A DNA stretch of 64,000 bases. Source: an uncultured Allomuricauda sp. (lineage in GTDB: Bacteria > Bacteroidota > Bacteroidia > Flavobacteriales > Flavobacteriaceae). Position 1 is the stretch's first letter; each line of letters starts with the position of its first letter. Both the position numbers and the translations under genes were made by a program. A model generated the notes under the pieces. It saw only the letters and a program-made list of their open reading frames with translations, searched no databases and had not been told where the DNA came from. The stretch is from contig NZ_CANMOO010000001.1 of NCBI RefSeq assembly GCF_947499585.1, positions 930,001-994,000 of the forward strand, given 5' to 3'. Below, in pieces: positions 29,003-38,883 of this stretch.

Positions 29003-29913
29003 GAGCATTGGTGATTTCTGGTGGTGGGAGCAAAGGGGCATTTGCAGGCGGAGTTGCTCAATTTTTAATACAAGAGGCCAAGCATGAATACGATTTATTT
29101 GTTGGCACCTCTACGGGAAGTTTGTTGATTTCCCATTTGGCCCTAAACAAGTTGGATAAGATTAAACAAATTTACTCTTCGGTGAACCAAAAGAGTATTT
29201 TTAATAATTGCCCATTTCTGATTAAGAAAAAACATGGTGTTGAAGTAATTTCCATTAACCACTGGAACGTGGTAAAAAACTTCATAAAGGGTAAAAAGAC
29301 ATTCGGAGAGAGCGAGAACCTTCGGCATTTAATAAGGGAATCCGTAACACCGGAAGAATTTAATACCTTAAAACAGGGCATAACAGATGTAGTGGTTACC
29401 GTATCCAATCTATCGTTGAATCAAGTGGAATATAAGTCCGTTAATGATTGCACGTATGAGGAGTTTTGTGATTGGATTTGGATCTCTTCCAACTATACAC
29501 CATTTATGAGTCTTGCAAAACGAAATGGTTGCGAATATGCAGATGGTGGACTGGGTAGCTTAGTTCCTATTGAAGAGGCTTTAAAAAGAGGTGCCACAGA
29601 AGTAGATGTTGTGGTGCTGCATACAGAGGTGAATTATTTAAACAGAATGCCAGTTAGAAACCCGTTTGAGCTAATGACCACAACCTTTAGCTTTATGTTG
29701 GATAGAATTGAGAATCAGAACATCAGGATAGGTAAACTGGTTGCCAACCAAAAGGATGCAATCATAAATCTCTACTATACGCCAACAGTATTAACTACAA
29801 ATTCCCTTATTTTTAATAAAGAACGGATGACTTTGTGGTGGAAACGAGGTTATTTATATGCAAAAAATAAAAATGAAGAAACTAGTCCTATAAACCCTGA
29901 ACATCAGGAGTAG
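28999..29913 (+). CDS. Patatin-like phospholipase
   Basis: 304 residues. SGGGSKGAFAGGV (9-20) is the oxyanion loop, GTSTG holds the catalytic Ser38, and ADGG holds the catalytic Asp182: the Ser-Asp dyad of patatin lipases is complete. It has no signal peptide, so it probably acts in the cytosol or at the inner membrane. Translation is coupled to the M1 aminopeptidase through a 4-bp overlap. It faces a convergent small membrane protein 3 bp away. Substrate (phospholipid or other acyl ester) cannot be read. Confidence 0.9.
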   Translation: MRALVISGGGSKGAFAGGVAQFLIQEAKHEYDLFVGTSTGSLLISHLALNKLDKIKQIYSSVNQKSIFNNCPFLIKKKHGVEVISINHWNVVKNFIKGKKTFGESENLRHLIRESVTPEEFNTLKQGITDVVVTVSNLSLNQVEYKSVNDCTYEEFCDWIWISSNYTPFMSLAKRNGCEYADGGLGSLVPIEEALKRGATEVDVVVLHTEVNYLNRMPVRNPFELMTTTFSFMLDRIENQNIRIGKLVANQKDAIINLYYTPTVLTTNSLIFNKERMTLWWKRGYLYAKNKNEETSPINPEHQE

Positions 29914-29916
29914 GGA

Positions 29917-30435
29917 TTACCAAAGTTCACCTACTTCTTTCTTTACAAAACTTAGTGCGGTGGTTGATGGAGATTGTTTTTCCATGGTTTGGTTTAAGAT
30001 ATCCTCTCTAAGTTTATCTGGGGAATCCGTCGCGCTCATACCCGCAGACCTTATAATTTGAATAGTAGCGTTTTTTGCCGCTTTTATGATGTTCCAACAT
30101 TCCTCAGACATATAAATTTGTTGAGAAAGATTATGTTCAAATTCTGTTTCAACCTGTTTTATGAGCAAATTTTCGTAATCGTTCTTATCCTTCCCTTTTG
30201 GAGCAACACGCACCACCAAACTGTTGATTGAAATTCTTTCCAAGAAAAGAACCATTCTTTCATAAGCTTGCAATCGAACAGGCAGTGTGTCTTTTTGGGA
30301 GTCTTTATGAAGTAGAAAGCGTCTTCGGCCTTCTTCATTTCGTGTATGTAATCTAAAAAAGTAAAAGGCAATGGCTCCGGTTACTACAGCAGGCAATAAA
30401 TAAGCAAAAAGTTGAAAGATGTTATCTCCAGTCAT
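29917..30435 (-). CDS. Hypothetical membrane-anchored protein
   Basis: 172 residues. One N-terminal transmembrane helix (about residues 8-28, FAYLLPAVVTGAIAFYFF) followed by a basic, helical cytosolic-like domain (RLQAYERMVLFLERISINSLVVRV, then NLSQQIYMSEECWNIIKAAK). The pattern is a family common in Flavobacteriia without known function. It is monocistronic and convergent with the patatin gene. Confidence 0.7.
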   Translation of the reverse strand: MTGDNIFQLFAYLLPAVVTGAIAFYFFRLHTRNEEGRRRFLLHKDSQKDTLPVRLQAYERMVLFLERISINSLVVRVAPKGKDKNDYENLLIKQVETEFEHNLSQQIYMSEECWNIIKAAKNATIQIIRSAGMSATDSPDKLREDILNQTMEKQSPSTTALSFVKKEVGELW

Positions 30436-30543
30436 GGAATAGTTGGTTTTTTTGATTTTATAGAGATAAAACGCAGTAAAGTTTTAAATAGTATGAAAGC
30501 TTAATAATCAAAGTAATTGTTGCCTCAACATTTTTTGCCCCTA

Positions 30544-31317
30544 TCAGTTACCAGCTTTCATATCTTCTTTAACCTTATCATAGAAACCTTTATAATCTGG
30601 TTGTAGTCTGATGGCGATACCTTCTTTAAAATTTCCATCTTTAACGGAAATACCAATATTTTCAGTGGAAACTTCAAAAGAGTCCACTAATTCTTTTGAA
30701 ATGGCATTTACCTGATCAAAGGTTACTCCAAATTCCCCAGTGATATTCAATCCTTCTATTTTCGTTTTTAAGGTTGGATTGGCTATAATCACTTTTGCCA
30801 CATTTTCTAGCCAAGTTTTTCCTAAATCAGTTAATTCAGAAGAAGTGTCAGAACCAAATAATGTGTTTAAGCTGTTGGATATTACAATGTCCCCATCTAC
30901 AAAATCAGCTTTAGCTTCGCTGCCCATGGTCTGCTTTACTCTTCCCAATAAAACAATAGCTGTGGAATCATTTGATGCTATCATTTCATTGATGCCACTG
31001 AGCTGCTTTTCTTTTCTTTCTAAAGCCGCTAAGGTAGCATTGACATTATCACTGCTCTTTTTTGAAAGTTCTGAAAAACTACTTAAATTTTTAAGGAGAG
31101 TGCCATTAGCATCACGGAGGCTTATATTTTCATTTTCTAAAGTTTGTGCTTTTGCCTCGCTTGAAGAGATTTTTCGCTTTGACTGTGCAAGTTCATCCTC
31201 AACATTTCTTATTTCGGTTTTTAAGCTCTCTATTTCCGCAAAAAGCTCGCTTTTTTTCTGGGAAAGTCCTGCAGCTGTAAACAATAGCGCAAGTAAAATA
31301 GGTAAATGTCTTTTCAT
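30544..31317 (-). CDS. Exported coiled-coil protein, OmpA-like domain without the peptidoglycan motif
   Basis: 257 residues. A signal peptide (ends near LSQ, residue 20) precedes a long coiled coil (about 22-115), then a domain aligning with the start of an OmpA-like fold: DGDIVISNSLNTLFGSDTSSELTDLG. It parallels the lipoprotein at 39567-40439 in layout and local sequence (coiled coil, then EISVEKGVVFVSISDKLLFRSGS), but lacks the GHTDN peptidoglycan-binding motif and the final basic segment. It therefore looks like a divergent paralogue that no longer binds peptidoglycan. It lies 38 bp downstream of the glutamate-synthase-like gene on the same strand. Confidence 0.75.
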   Translation of the reverse strand: MKRHLPILLALLFTAAGLSQKKSELFAEIESLKTEIRNVEDELAQSKRKISSSEAKAQTLENENISLRDANGTLLKNLSSFSELSKKSSDNVNATLAALERKEKQLSGINEMIASNDSTAIVLLGRVKQTMGSEAKADFVDGDIVISNSLNTLFGSDTSSELTDLGKTWLENVAKVIIANPTLKTKIEGLNITGEFGVTFDQVNAISKELVDSFEVSTENIGISVKDGNFKEGIAIRLQPDYKGFYDKVKEDMKAGN

Positions 31318-31355
31318 AGATTCGTATTTATTGTTTTTTGATTTTGAAGGCTAAA

Positions 31356-32930
31356 TTATGATGTTTTTTCCAAAGCAGTTTTTCCACCAAGATATTCGCA
31401 GTCATAAAGCTCTTGCATGGAACTAAATGGCACTGCTGTCTTTTTATAATTATAAACAGTTTCCAGATCACTGCTTAGATAATCATCATCCACATTTACT
31501 TGTATGTCGTTCATAGTAAACTGGCTTGGGTGCTCATAGCCTGCAGCATGTGTAATTTCTATAAACTCTTTTCTAAAGGTTTTAAAATATTGAGCTAATC
31601 TGTCTGACTTTAAAGGAACATTGATGCCATTTTGCAACCATTTACTTTGGGTTGCCACTCCCGTTGGGCATCTGTTGGTATGGCAAACTTGTGCCTGAAT
31701 GCACCCAATACTCATCATAGCTTCACGAGCCACATTAATACAATCAACACCCATGGCAAACGCCATGGCCGCTTTGGCAGGGAAACCTAGTTTTCCACTC
31801 CCGATAAAAACAATACGATCCGTAAGATTTCTATCCTTGAATGTTTTGTAAACCGATGCAAACCCATAGACCCAAGGTAAAGAAACATGATCAGCAAAAC
31901 TTGGAGGAGCCGCACCAGTGCCACCTTCACCACCATCAATGGTAATAAAATCAGGTCCTTTTCTAGTTTTTTTCATTAAATCAGCCAATTCTTCCCATTG
32001 TTCCATTTTTCCAATAGCAGCTTTAATACCAACGGGAAGTCCAGTTTCCTGCGCTATGGCTTCAATAAGTTCTAAGAGTTCTGGAATGGAACTAAATGCT
32101 TTGTGTGTGGCAGGGGAGAGGACATCTTTTCCAACTTCAACACCTCGTATGTTAGCAATTTCAGAGGTAATCTTCGTCCCCGGCAAAACACCTCCTTTAC
32201 CTGGTTTTGCTCCTTGTGACAGTTTTATCTCTATGGCTTTGATACACGGATTTTCATCTACCAAAATTTTCATTTTTTCCATGGAAAAATTACCTTCTCT
32301 AGACCTGACACCGAAATACCCTGTGCCAAAATGGAATATGACATCACCACCCTGTTTATGATAGGGTGACAGGCCTCCCTCACCTGTATTATGGTAGGCA
32401 TGACACTTTTTAACACCATTGTTCATTGCCTCTACGGCAGCTGCGGATAGTGACCCAAAACTCATAGCTGAAATGTTAATAACAGAACCTGGTCTATACG
32501 GTTTTTTACGTTTGTTGTGCGCTCCAATTACTTTTGCATAGGGAAGAAAGTATGGGTTCTCAATATTTGGATGATTGGACCTCATTTGATACCCAATCAT
32601 GGCATTTTTTATAAAAATGTGCTGATGAGAATAGATATCCCTATCAGTACCAAACCCTTCATAATTGTTTTCCTTTTTGGCTGAAGCATAAATCCAACCT
32701 CTTTCTATTCTATTGAAGGGCAGTTCTTCTCGGTTATTGGCAACAAAGTATTGGCGCATTTCTGGGCCAATACTTTCCAACCAATATCTTAAATGCCCTA
32801 CTATTGGGAAATTATGGCTTATGGTATGCGCTTTTTGAAAAAAGATGTCACGTATTGCCACAAACAGTAGAAATATGAGAATCCATGCCCACCAAGGAAC
32901 ATTCGCCAAAAAATCCAATAAGATATCCAT
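31356..32930 (-). CDS. Membrane-anchored FMN-binding glutamate synthase family protein
   Basis: 524 residues. One N-terminal transmembrane helix (WWAWILIFLLFVAIRDIFF) precedes a GltS_FMN-like barrel: GSVINISAMSFGSLSAAAVEAM, GEGGLSPYHKQGGD, TIDGGEGGTGAAPPSF, and the 3Fe-4S-type cysteine region CIQAQVCHTNRCPTGVATQ. The glutaminase and central domains of true glutamate synthase are absent, so it is an archaeal-like or stand-alone synthase-domain protein. Its partner and real reaction are unclear. It follows the M20 gene with a 1-bp gap, suggesting an operon with the M20 and DsrE genes. Confidence 0.87.
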   Translation of the reverse strand: MDILLDFLANVPWWAWILIFLLFVAIRDIFFQKAHTISHNFPIVGHLRYWLESIGPEMRQYFVANNREELPFNRIERGWIYASAKKENNYEGFGTDRDIYSHQHIFIKNAMIGYQMRSNHPNIENPYFLPYAKVIGAHNKRKKPYRPGSVINISAMSFGSLSAAAVEAMNNGVKKCHAYHNTGEGGLSPYHKQGGDVIFHFGTGYFGVRSREGNFSMEKMKILVDENPCIKAIEIKLSQGAKPGKGGVLPGTKITSEIANIRGVEVGKDVLSPATHKAFSSIPELLELIEAIAQETGLPVGIKAAIGKMEQWEELADLMKKTRKGPDFITIDGGEGGTGAAPPSFADHVSLPWVYGFASVYKTFKDRNLTDRIVFIGSGKLGFPAKAAMAFAMGVDCINVAREAMMSIGCIQAQVCHTNRCPTGVATQSKWLQNGINVPLKSDRLAQYFKTFRKEFIEITHAAGYEHPSQFTMNDIQVNVDDDYLSSDLETVYNYKKTAVPFSSMQELYDCEYLGGKTALEKTS

Positions 32931-32931
32931 T

Positions 32932-34206
32932 TTACATATTCAGATAATCCAATGCCAGTTGGGTCATGGTTTTTACACCTAATAACAAGCCACTGTCATC
33001 AATTTTAAAGTCTGGAGTATGATGTGGAAAAGATTCAGTACTTCCGGGTGTCATACCTCCAAGGAAAAAATAAAACCCTGGGACCTTTTCTTGAAAATAG
33101 CTAAAATCTTCAGCGCCGGTAATGGCTTTATGAATGGTAACATTTTCTTCTCCCGCTACCTTTTTAAGGGTAGGGGCCATCTGAGCGGTCAAATCCAAAT
33201 CATTGTATGTGATAGCTGTAGAGGTATGGATATCTATAGTAGCATCACCTCCATAAACTTTCGCGATGGCAGGTACCATTTCTTCCATACGTTTATTAAT
33301 GAATTTCTGCATTTCATAGTCCAAAGTTCTTATGGTACCAATCATTTCAGCACTTTCAGGAATAATATTGGAACGAACCCCACTGGTTATTTTACCAACG
33401 GATATAACAGCAGCTTCGTTAATCAATTCAGTTTCCCTACTTATAATAGTTTGCAGACCATCAATAATTTTAGCACTTATTAAAATTGGATCAACTCCTC
33501 CCCATGGCTGAGAGCCGTGTGTCTGCTTTCCTTTTACATTGATTACGAAACGTTGAGCCGAAGCCATACTACCCCCTGGCTTGTATTTTACAGTTCCTAC
33601 TGGGGTTTGTGAGTTAATATGAAGACCAAAAATGGCATCAACATTTGGATTTGTGAGTACACCTTCTTTTACCATTAGCAATGCTCCACCTTCTTCACCT
33701 GGTGGTGGTCCTTCTTCAGCTGGTTGAAATATAAATTTTACTGTTCCTTTGATTTTGTCTTTGTTTTTGGAAAGTACTTCGGCAACTCCCATTAAAATGG
33801 CAGTATGGGTATCGTGTCCACATGCATGCATGACACCTACGCTTTTACCTAAAAATTCTGATTTTACCTCCGATTTATATGCAAGATCATTACGTTCGGT
33901 GACAGGTAGTGCATCAATATCTGCTCTTAGCGCTACCACTTTACCAGGTTGGTTGCCTTTAAGTAAGCCAACAACGCCGGTTACAGCTACTCCGGTCTGT
34001 ACTTCAATACCAAGAGATTTTAGATGTTTTGCAATTTTCTCGGCAGTTTTAAACTCCCTATTGCTTAATTCAGGATTTTGATGGATATCTCGTCTCCATT
34101 CAATTACTTTGCTTTCAACCGCTGAATAATCTTTTTCCAGATTGGGGCCTTGTGCCCAAATGGATAAACTTGTTAATAGGAAAGTAAGTGTGAAAATTTT
34201 GTTCAT
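32932..34206 (-). CDS. Exported M20-family amidohydrolase/peptidase
   Basis: 424 residues with a signal peptide ending at WAQ (19). The metal-site segment GVMHACGHDTHTAILMGVA, the catalytic EEGPPPGEEGG region and the dimerisation domain starting KGKQTHGSQPWGGVDP are those of the IAA-Leu-hydrolase/hippurate hydrolase branch of M20. Predicted to hydrolyse N-acyl amino acids in the periplasm. Gene order on the minus strand is DsrE, M20 (11-bp gap), then the glutamate-synthase-like gene (1-bp gap). Confidence 0.92.
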   Translation of the reverse strand: MNKIFTLTFLLTSLSIWAQGPNLEKDYSAVESKVIEWRRDIHQNPELSNREFKTAEKIAKHLKSLGIEVQTGVAVTGVVGLLKGNQPGKVVALRADIDALPVTERNDLAYKSEVKSEFLGKSVGVMHACGHDTHTAILMGVAEVLSKNKDKIKGTVKFIFQPAEEGPPPGEEGGALLMVKEGVLTNPNVDAIFGLHINSQTPVGTVKYKPGGSMASAQRFVINVKGKQTHGSQPWGGVDPILISAKIIDGLQTIISRETELINEAAVISVGKITSGVRSNIIPESAEMIGTIRTLDYEMQKFINKRMEEMVPAIAKVYGGDATIDIHTSTAITYNDLDLTAQMAPTLKKVAGEENVTIHKAITGAEDFSYFQEKVPGFYFFLGGMTPGSTESFPHHTPDFKIDDSGLLLGVKTMTQLALDYLNM

Positions 34207-34217
34207 GTATGTTGGAT

Positions 34218-34757
34218 TTAAAATTTTATAAGTCGATAACCTTCATTTTGAAGCTGAATCAGTGCAGTCATTGCAGAAAGCGAAATTTTGGTTCCGGAAA
34301 TAAGTTCATTTTTAGGATATTTCCGTGAATTTGAAGACTGGCCGCAAAGAATAACTTCTACCCCAGAATCCATCAACGTTTTTACCATATCATAATTTGG
34401 GTTGGGAACGCCAAACCTGGACTTGTACGCCTCATTATCAATAACATCCTTAGAAGCTTTATTGTGTACCACTAAAGTTACTTTAAGTTGTGACTGGGGA
34501 ACACCGCCTTGAACGTGCATGTTCAGGAATCGGGCGGCAGTTTCAATGCTTCTGTTAATTTCAGTGTGAGATTCAGGGCTGTTCATGATATCAAAAACTG
34601 CTTTGAACTCTGCATCTACATCCGTTTTAAAATCTGGATTTTCTACAGACCAAACTTCACCATAATTCTCTATTACTGGGCCGGCTTGCTTCTTTTGAGC
34701 ACTTCCGACTAAACAAATCAAACCAAAAAATAAAGGGAAAAAATAATTATGTCGCAT
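34218..34757 (-). CDS. Exported DsrE-family protein
   Basis: 179 residues. A signal peptide (MRHNYFFPLFFGLICLVGSAQ) is followed by a DsrE/F-like fold; KVTLVVHNKASKDVIDN, then MDSGVEVILCGQSSNS carries the conserved cysteine of the DsrE sulfur-relay family. The C-terminus ends SAMTALIQLQNEGYRLIKF, also typical. DsrE proteins move sulfane sulfur; a secreted member is probably periplasmic with an unknown partner. First gene of the predicted three-gene operon. Confidence 0.85.
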   Translation of the reverse strand: MRHNYFFPLFFGLICLVGSAQKKQAGPVIENYGEVWSVENPDFKTDVDAEFKAVFDIMNSPESHTEINRSIETAARFLNMHVQGGVPQSQLKVTLVVHNKASKDVIDNEAYKSRFGVPNPNYDMVKTLMDSGVEVILCGQSSNSRKYPKNELISGTKISLSAMTALIQLQNEGYRLIKF

Positions 34758-34890
34758 TATTCACTATTGAGCGTCTAAATATATTCAAAATCAAATTAAA
34801 ACTACTTTCGTGTTTATAAGTATTCAAAGGATGATTTTAGCATGAAACCATTATTGGCTAATTTCACGTTTACTTAAAATACTTTAGCAT

Positions 34891-37221
34891 TTGAATACTT
34901 TTTTGGATGAATTGAATGATGCGCAGCGAGCCCCTGTACTGCACAAAGATGGCCCCCTTATGGTTATTGCTGGCGCAGGTTCCGGAAAGACCCGTGTTTT
35001 GACCTACCGGATTGCACATTTGATGGATCAAGGCGTGGATTCCTTTAATATTCTGGCATTAACCTTTACCAACAAGGCTGCTCGTGAAATGAAAAAGAGA
35101 ATTGCCACGATCGTTGGTAGTTCTGAAGCAAAGAATTTGTGGATGGGAACGTTTCACTCGGTTTTTGCAAAATTGCTGCGTTTTGATGGAGATAAACTTG
35201 GCTACCCGAGCAATTTTACAATTTATGATACCCAAGATTCTCAACGATTGATTGCTTCTATCATAAAAGAGATGGGTCTTGACAAGGATATTTACAAATA
35301 CAAACAAATACAAAATAGGATATCTTCTTATAAGAACAGTTTGGTTACTGTGAAGGCTTATTTCCAAAACCCGGAATTAGTTGAGGCCGATGCCATGGCC
35401 AAGCGACCCAGACTTGGAGAAATCTACCAAAATTATGTGGACCGTTGTTTTAAGGCAGGCGCAATGGATTTTGATGACCTTTTATTACGGACCAATGAGT
35501 TGTTGACGCGTTTTCCAGAGGTTTTGATGAAATACCAGGACAGGTTTAGATATATACTGGTAGATGAGTACCAGGATACCAATCATTCCCAATACCTCAT
35601 AGTAAAGGCATTGTCCGATCGCTACCAGAACATTTGTGTAGTTGGGGACGATGCCCAGAGCATCTATTCGTTTAGGGGCGCTAATATCAGTAATATCTTG
35701 AATTTTCAGCGAGATTATGATGATGTGGGAATGTATCGTTTGGAACAAAATTATCGATCTACAAAGAATATTGTAAATGCTGCCAATTCTATTATCGCCA
35801 AGAATAAAAATCAACTGGAAAAAGTAGTTTGGACTTCCAATGATGAAGGGAGTAAAATAAAAATACATAGAAGTATTACTGATGCAGAAGAGGGTAGGTA
35901 TGTAGCCAGTTCAATTTTTGAGAATAAAATGCAGCAGCAAATGCAAAATGGAGAGTTTGCCGTTTTGTACCGAACCAACTCTCAATCAAGAGCTATAGAA
36001 GATGCTTTACGGAAGCGGGACATTCCATACAGAATCTACGGAGGTCTTTCGTTTTATCAACGAAAGGAAATCAAAGATGTACTGGCTTATTTGCGAATAG
36101 TTATTAATCCAAAGGATGAAGAAGCTTTAAAACGGGTGATTAACTTTCCTGCAAGGGGCATTGGTCAAACCACCATTGATAAACTGGTTGTAGCTGCCAA
36201 TCACTATGGCCGTTCCATTTTTGAAGTGATGGAACACATGGAAAAACTCGATTTGAAAATCAATACGGGAACCAAGCGTAAGCTGGGCGATTTTGTAACG
36301 ATGATCAAGAGTTTTCAGATTATGAACGAAGGTTCTGATGCTTTTACTCTTGCAGAACATGTTACTAAAAAGACTGGATTATTATTGGAATTCAAAAAAG
36401 ATGGCACTCCTGAAGGCATTGCCAGAATGGAGAATATTGAAGAGCTTTTGAATGGAATAAAAGATTTTGTAGAAGGACAGAAAGAATTGGCAGATGCTAC
36501 TGGAGCGATATCAGAGTTTTTGGAAGATGTAGCCTTGGCAACAGATTTAGATAAGGATACAGGAGATGATGATCGTGTGGCATTAATGACCATTCATTTG
36601 GCCAAAGGACTGGAATTTCCTTATGTCTATGTTGTTGGGATGGAAGAAGATCTGTTCCCTTCTGCGATGAGCATGAACACAAGAAGTGAGTTGGAAGAAG
36701 AACGAAGATTGTTCTATGTGGCATTGACCAGGGCTGAAAAACAAGCATTTCTTACCTATACACAAAATCGATACAGGTGGGGAAAACTTATTGATGCAGA
36801 GCCCAGTAGGTTTTTAGAAGAGATTGATGAGCAATATGTTGAGAATCTTACTCCCGTTAATGATGGCTATCGATATAAATCCATGATTGATGTTGATATT
36901 TTTGGTGATGTGGATAAAAGCAAGTTACGTCAAATAAAACCAAAGAACGGAGCACCTCCAGCTGTACATAAACCAAATGAAAATCAACTACGAAAACTTA
37001 GAAAACTAAAACCTGAACTAGCAGCTCCAGCGAACAATACAGGTTCTATTGACCCTAATTTGGTTGAAGGTTCTTTGGTAAACCATACCCGTTTTGGAAA
37101 AGGAAAGGTTTTAAAAATTGAAGGAATTGGTAATGATAAAAAAGCTGAGATTCAATTTGAAAGAGGAGATATTAAAAAACTACTGCTCCGCTTTGCCAAG
37201 TTAGAGATTTTAGAAGGGTAA
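34891..37221 (+). CDS. UvrD/PcrA-type superfamily 1 DNA helicase
   Basis: 776 residues. AGAGSGKTRVLTYRI (motif I), VDEYQDTNHSQYLI (II), VGDDAQSIYSFRGA (III), YRSTKNI, LMTIHLAKGLEFPYVYVVG and RRLFYVALTRAEKQ (VI) complete the set. The C-terminal 55 residues (NHTRFGKGKVLKIEG) form the Tudor-like domain that binds RNA polymerase in PcrA. Translation begins at a TTG: a TAG lies two codons upstream in frame and no ATG occurs before the motif I region, so TTG at 34891 is the only start that keeps the N-terminus. Involved in repair and transcription-coupled processes. Confidence 0.95.
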   Translation: MNTFLDELNDAQRAPVLHKDGPLMVIAGAGSGKTRVLTYRIAHLMDQGVDSFNILALTFTNKAAREMKKRIATIVGSSEAKNLWMGTFHSVFAKLLRFDGDKLGYPSNFTIYDTQDSQRLIASIIKEMGLDKDIYKYKQIQNRISSYKNSLVTVKAYFQNPELVEADAMAKRPRLGEIYQNYVDRCFKAGAMDFDDLLLRTNELLTRFPEVLMKYQDRFRYILVDEYQDTNHSQYLIVKALSDRYQNICVVGDDAQSIYSFRGANISNILNFQRDYDDVGMYRLEQNYRSTKNIVNAANSIIAKNKNQLEKVVWTSNDEGSKIKIHRSITDAEEGRYVASSIFENKMQQQMQNGEFAVLYRTNSQSRAIEDALRKRDIPYRIYGGLSFYQRKEIKDVLAYLRIVINPKDEEALKRVINFPARGIGQTTIDKLVVAANHYGRSIFEVMEHMEKLDLKINTGTKRKLGDFVTMIKSFQIMNEGSDAFTLAEHVTKKTGLLLEFKKDGTPEGIARMENIEELLNGIKDFVEGQKELADATGAISEFLEDVALATDLDKDTGDDDRVALMTIHLAKGLEFPYVYVVGMEEDLFPSAMSMNTRSELEEERRLFYVALTRAEKQAFLTYTQNRYRWGKLIDAEPSRFLEEIDEQYVENLTPVNDGYRYKSMIDVDIFGDVDKSKLRQIKPKNGAPPAVHKPNENQLRKLRKLKPELAAPANNTGSIDPNLVEGSLVNHTRFGKGKVLKIEGIGNDKKAEIQFERGDIKKLLLRFAKLEILEG

Positions 37222-37272
37222 AGGATTAAAAGGCTTGTGTGAGTACTCCAAAATTCATTTTGAATGATTCAA

Positions 37273-38613
37273 CTATTGCACGTATCCACAAAATACCTGA
37301 TCAGTGAATTCCACAATGGGGTTTTCTTTGTTAAAAGGAAACGTATAAATATTGAAATATCCTTTTTGATCTCCATAATCTAGATTACAGTCAATTTCTC
37401 TAATATCATTATTGCTTGTAGCATCTACCAATTCTGCAAATAGAATTTCCCGCTTTTTTATTAGGGCTTTCGCCATGTGTTTGGATAGAACATGTTTTTC
37501 ACTTTCCATATTATAAATGAGCAAAGGCCAATTCTCTGAGGCGCCACTACCCGAAAAGAAAAGAAATTCGTTCTTTTTTCCAATCAAACTAGCTACATCT
37601 TTTAAGTTAAACGTTAGGGAATCAATACTTGATGAATAAATAGAAACCTCTGTATTTTTCTTTTTATAATTATTGGTCACTTGTATTTCCAATAGGTCAT
37701 TAAATTTATAGATATCTGTTTCTCCTTCTTTATTTTTAGATAGTGGAAGCTCTGAACCATTTAAAAAATTAAAGGAATTTCTTTGCTCAAAATCCTTTTC
37801 TTTTGACACATTACTTAAGTCTATTTCTTCTCTTAAATGTTTATTATCATAGGTCTTTCCATTGAATGTCATAGGTCTATACACAACGGTTGAACCCCAA
37901 GCTTCTGGTTTTAAAATTAATGACCCATCTTTTTCTATATTAAAATCCATTTGAGATTCAAAACCCAAATCCTCAATGCTATAGTAAGAAGCCATGGAGC
38001 TTTTGTTATTTGGAAATATATTGGACTCTTCTAAACCTTCATTAACAGAAGTATATGCATCTACCTTGTAATAATATTCCATTGCGGAATACTTCCCCCA
38101 CCCGTGAAAGAGGTATAGAGGGTGTTTTCCTTCTGTTTTTAAAGTATAAATTTCATTGTAGCATGCCGGATTCCCGCTTAGTGATGTAGGGATAATCTTT
38201 TTGTTTACAGTAAACAGTACAATGTTTTTATAATTTATCAAAGACTCACCGATTCTGGTATCCCAAGAGAATATCCCTATCTTTTGATTATCTGATATAG
38301 CGAAAGTAAAATCATGTTTTTTGTAATAGTATGATGTACTTATCTCAGACAAGACTTTTGGAGATTTCACTTTTTCTATTGTCTTTCTGATATGCTCGTT
38401 GACAAGAATTGCAGATTCTGAAAATGAAGAGTTATCTGGGGCAATACTTGATAGTCTTTGTAGTAATACATCTAAACTATCAATTACTTGTTTCCCATTA
38501 TCAAAGCTAAAATTTTTAGCATATAATTTGTTCTCTATTTTTTGATTAGAGCAGCTTAATGAAACCAATAGGAGAAAAAAAGTCAAGGCTTTAATGTAGG
38601 GGCTAAGCATCAT
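37273..38613 (-). CDS. Hypothetical lipoprotein
   Basis: 446 residues, not recognised. It begins with a hydrophobic leader and lipobox (LLVSLSCSNQ, Cys21). The mature sequence is beta-rich with no repeats, cysteine pairs or catalytic motif that I can name. A second ATG one codon downstream (38610) gives the same leader. It is monocistronic, convergent with the UvrD helicase gene. Function unknown. Confidence 0.65.
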   Translation of the reverse strand: MMLSPYIKALTFFLLLVSLSCSNQKIENKLYAKNFSFDNGKQVIDSLDVLLQRLSSIAPDNSSFSESAILVNEHIRKTIEKVKSPKVLSEISTSYYYKKHDFTFAISDNQKIGIFSWDTRIGESLINYKNIVLFTVNKKIIPTSLSGNPACYNEIYTLKTEGKHPLYLFHGWGKYSAMEYYYKVDAYTSVNEGLEESNIFPNNKSSMASYYSIEDLGFESQMDFNIEKDGSLILKPEAWGSTVVYRPMTFNGKTYDNKHLREEIDLSNVSKEKDFEQRNSFNFLNGSELPLSKNKEGETDIYKFNDLLEIQVTNNYKKKNTEVSIYSSSIDSLTFNLKDVASLIGKKNEFLFFSGSGASENWPLLIYNMESEKHVLSKHMAKALIKKREILFAELVDATSNNDIREIDCNLDYGDQKGYFNIYTFPFNKENPIVEFTDQVFCGYVQ

Positions 38614-38883
38614 GATTTATGCTGATTAGATTAAAATCAAAATAAAATTGGTCATTTTTTTAGTGTGGTACTGGGAGAAATGGATTCATGACCTTTTTCA
38701 TTTGATAAACAGCGTATTTGACCAAAGGGATGCACTAAAGGTTAAAAATTAGGATTTTGACAACCCTTGCTTGGACTCAAACATAAGTTTTGCCCATAAT
38801 CTTTGTTTCTTTGTATACAATTTGATTGCTAGAGATTATTGCATTTCAAATTTTTAAAATGATTTTATTTAAACGGAACTCAC

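Noticed and set aside
30740-31354. Long open frame of 204 codons on the plus strand
   Set aside because: It is the antisense shadow of the coiled-coil protein gene at 30544-31317, whose signal peptide and OmpA-like segment are convincing; the antisense product is low-complexity Ser/Leu-rich.
31918-32361. 147-codon plus-strand open frame
   Set aside because: Antisense to the glutamate-synthase-like gene; composition is a mirror of its codon use.
33019-33483. 154-codon plus-strand open frame
   Set aside because: Antisense to the M20 amidohydrolase, which is clearly the coding strand.
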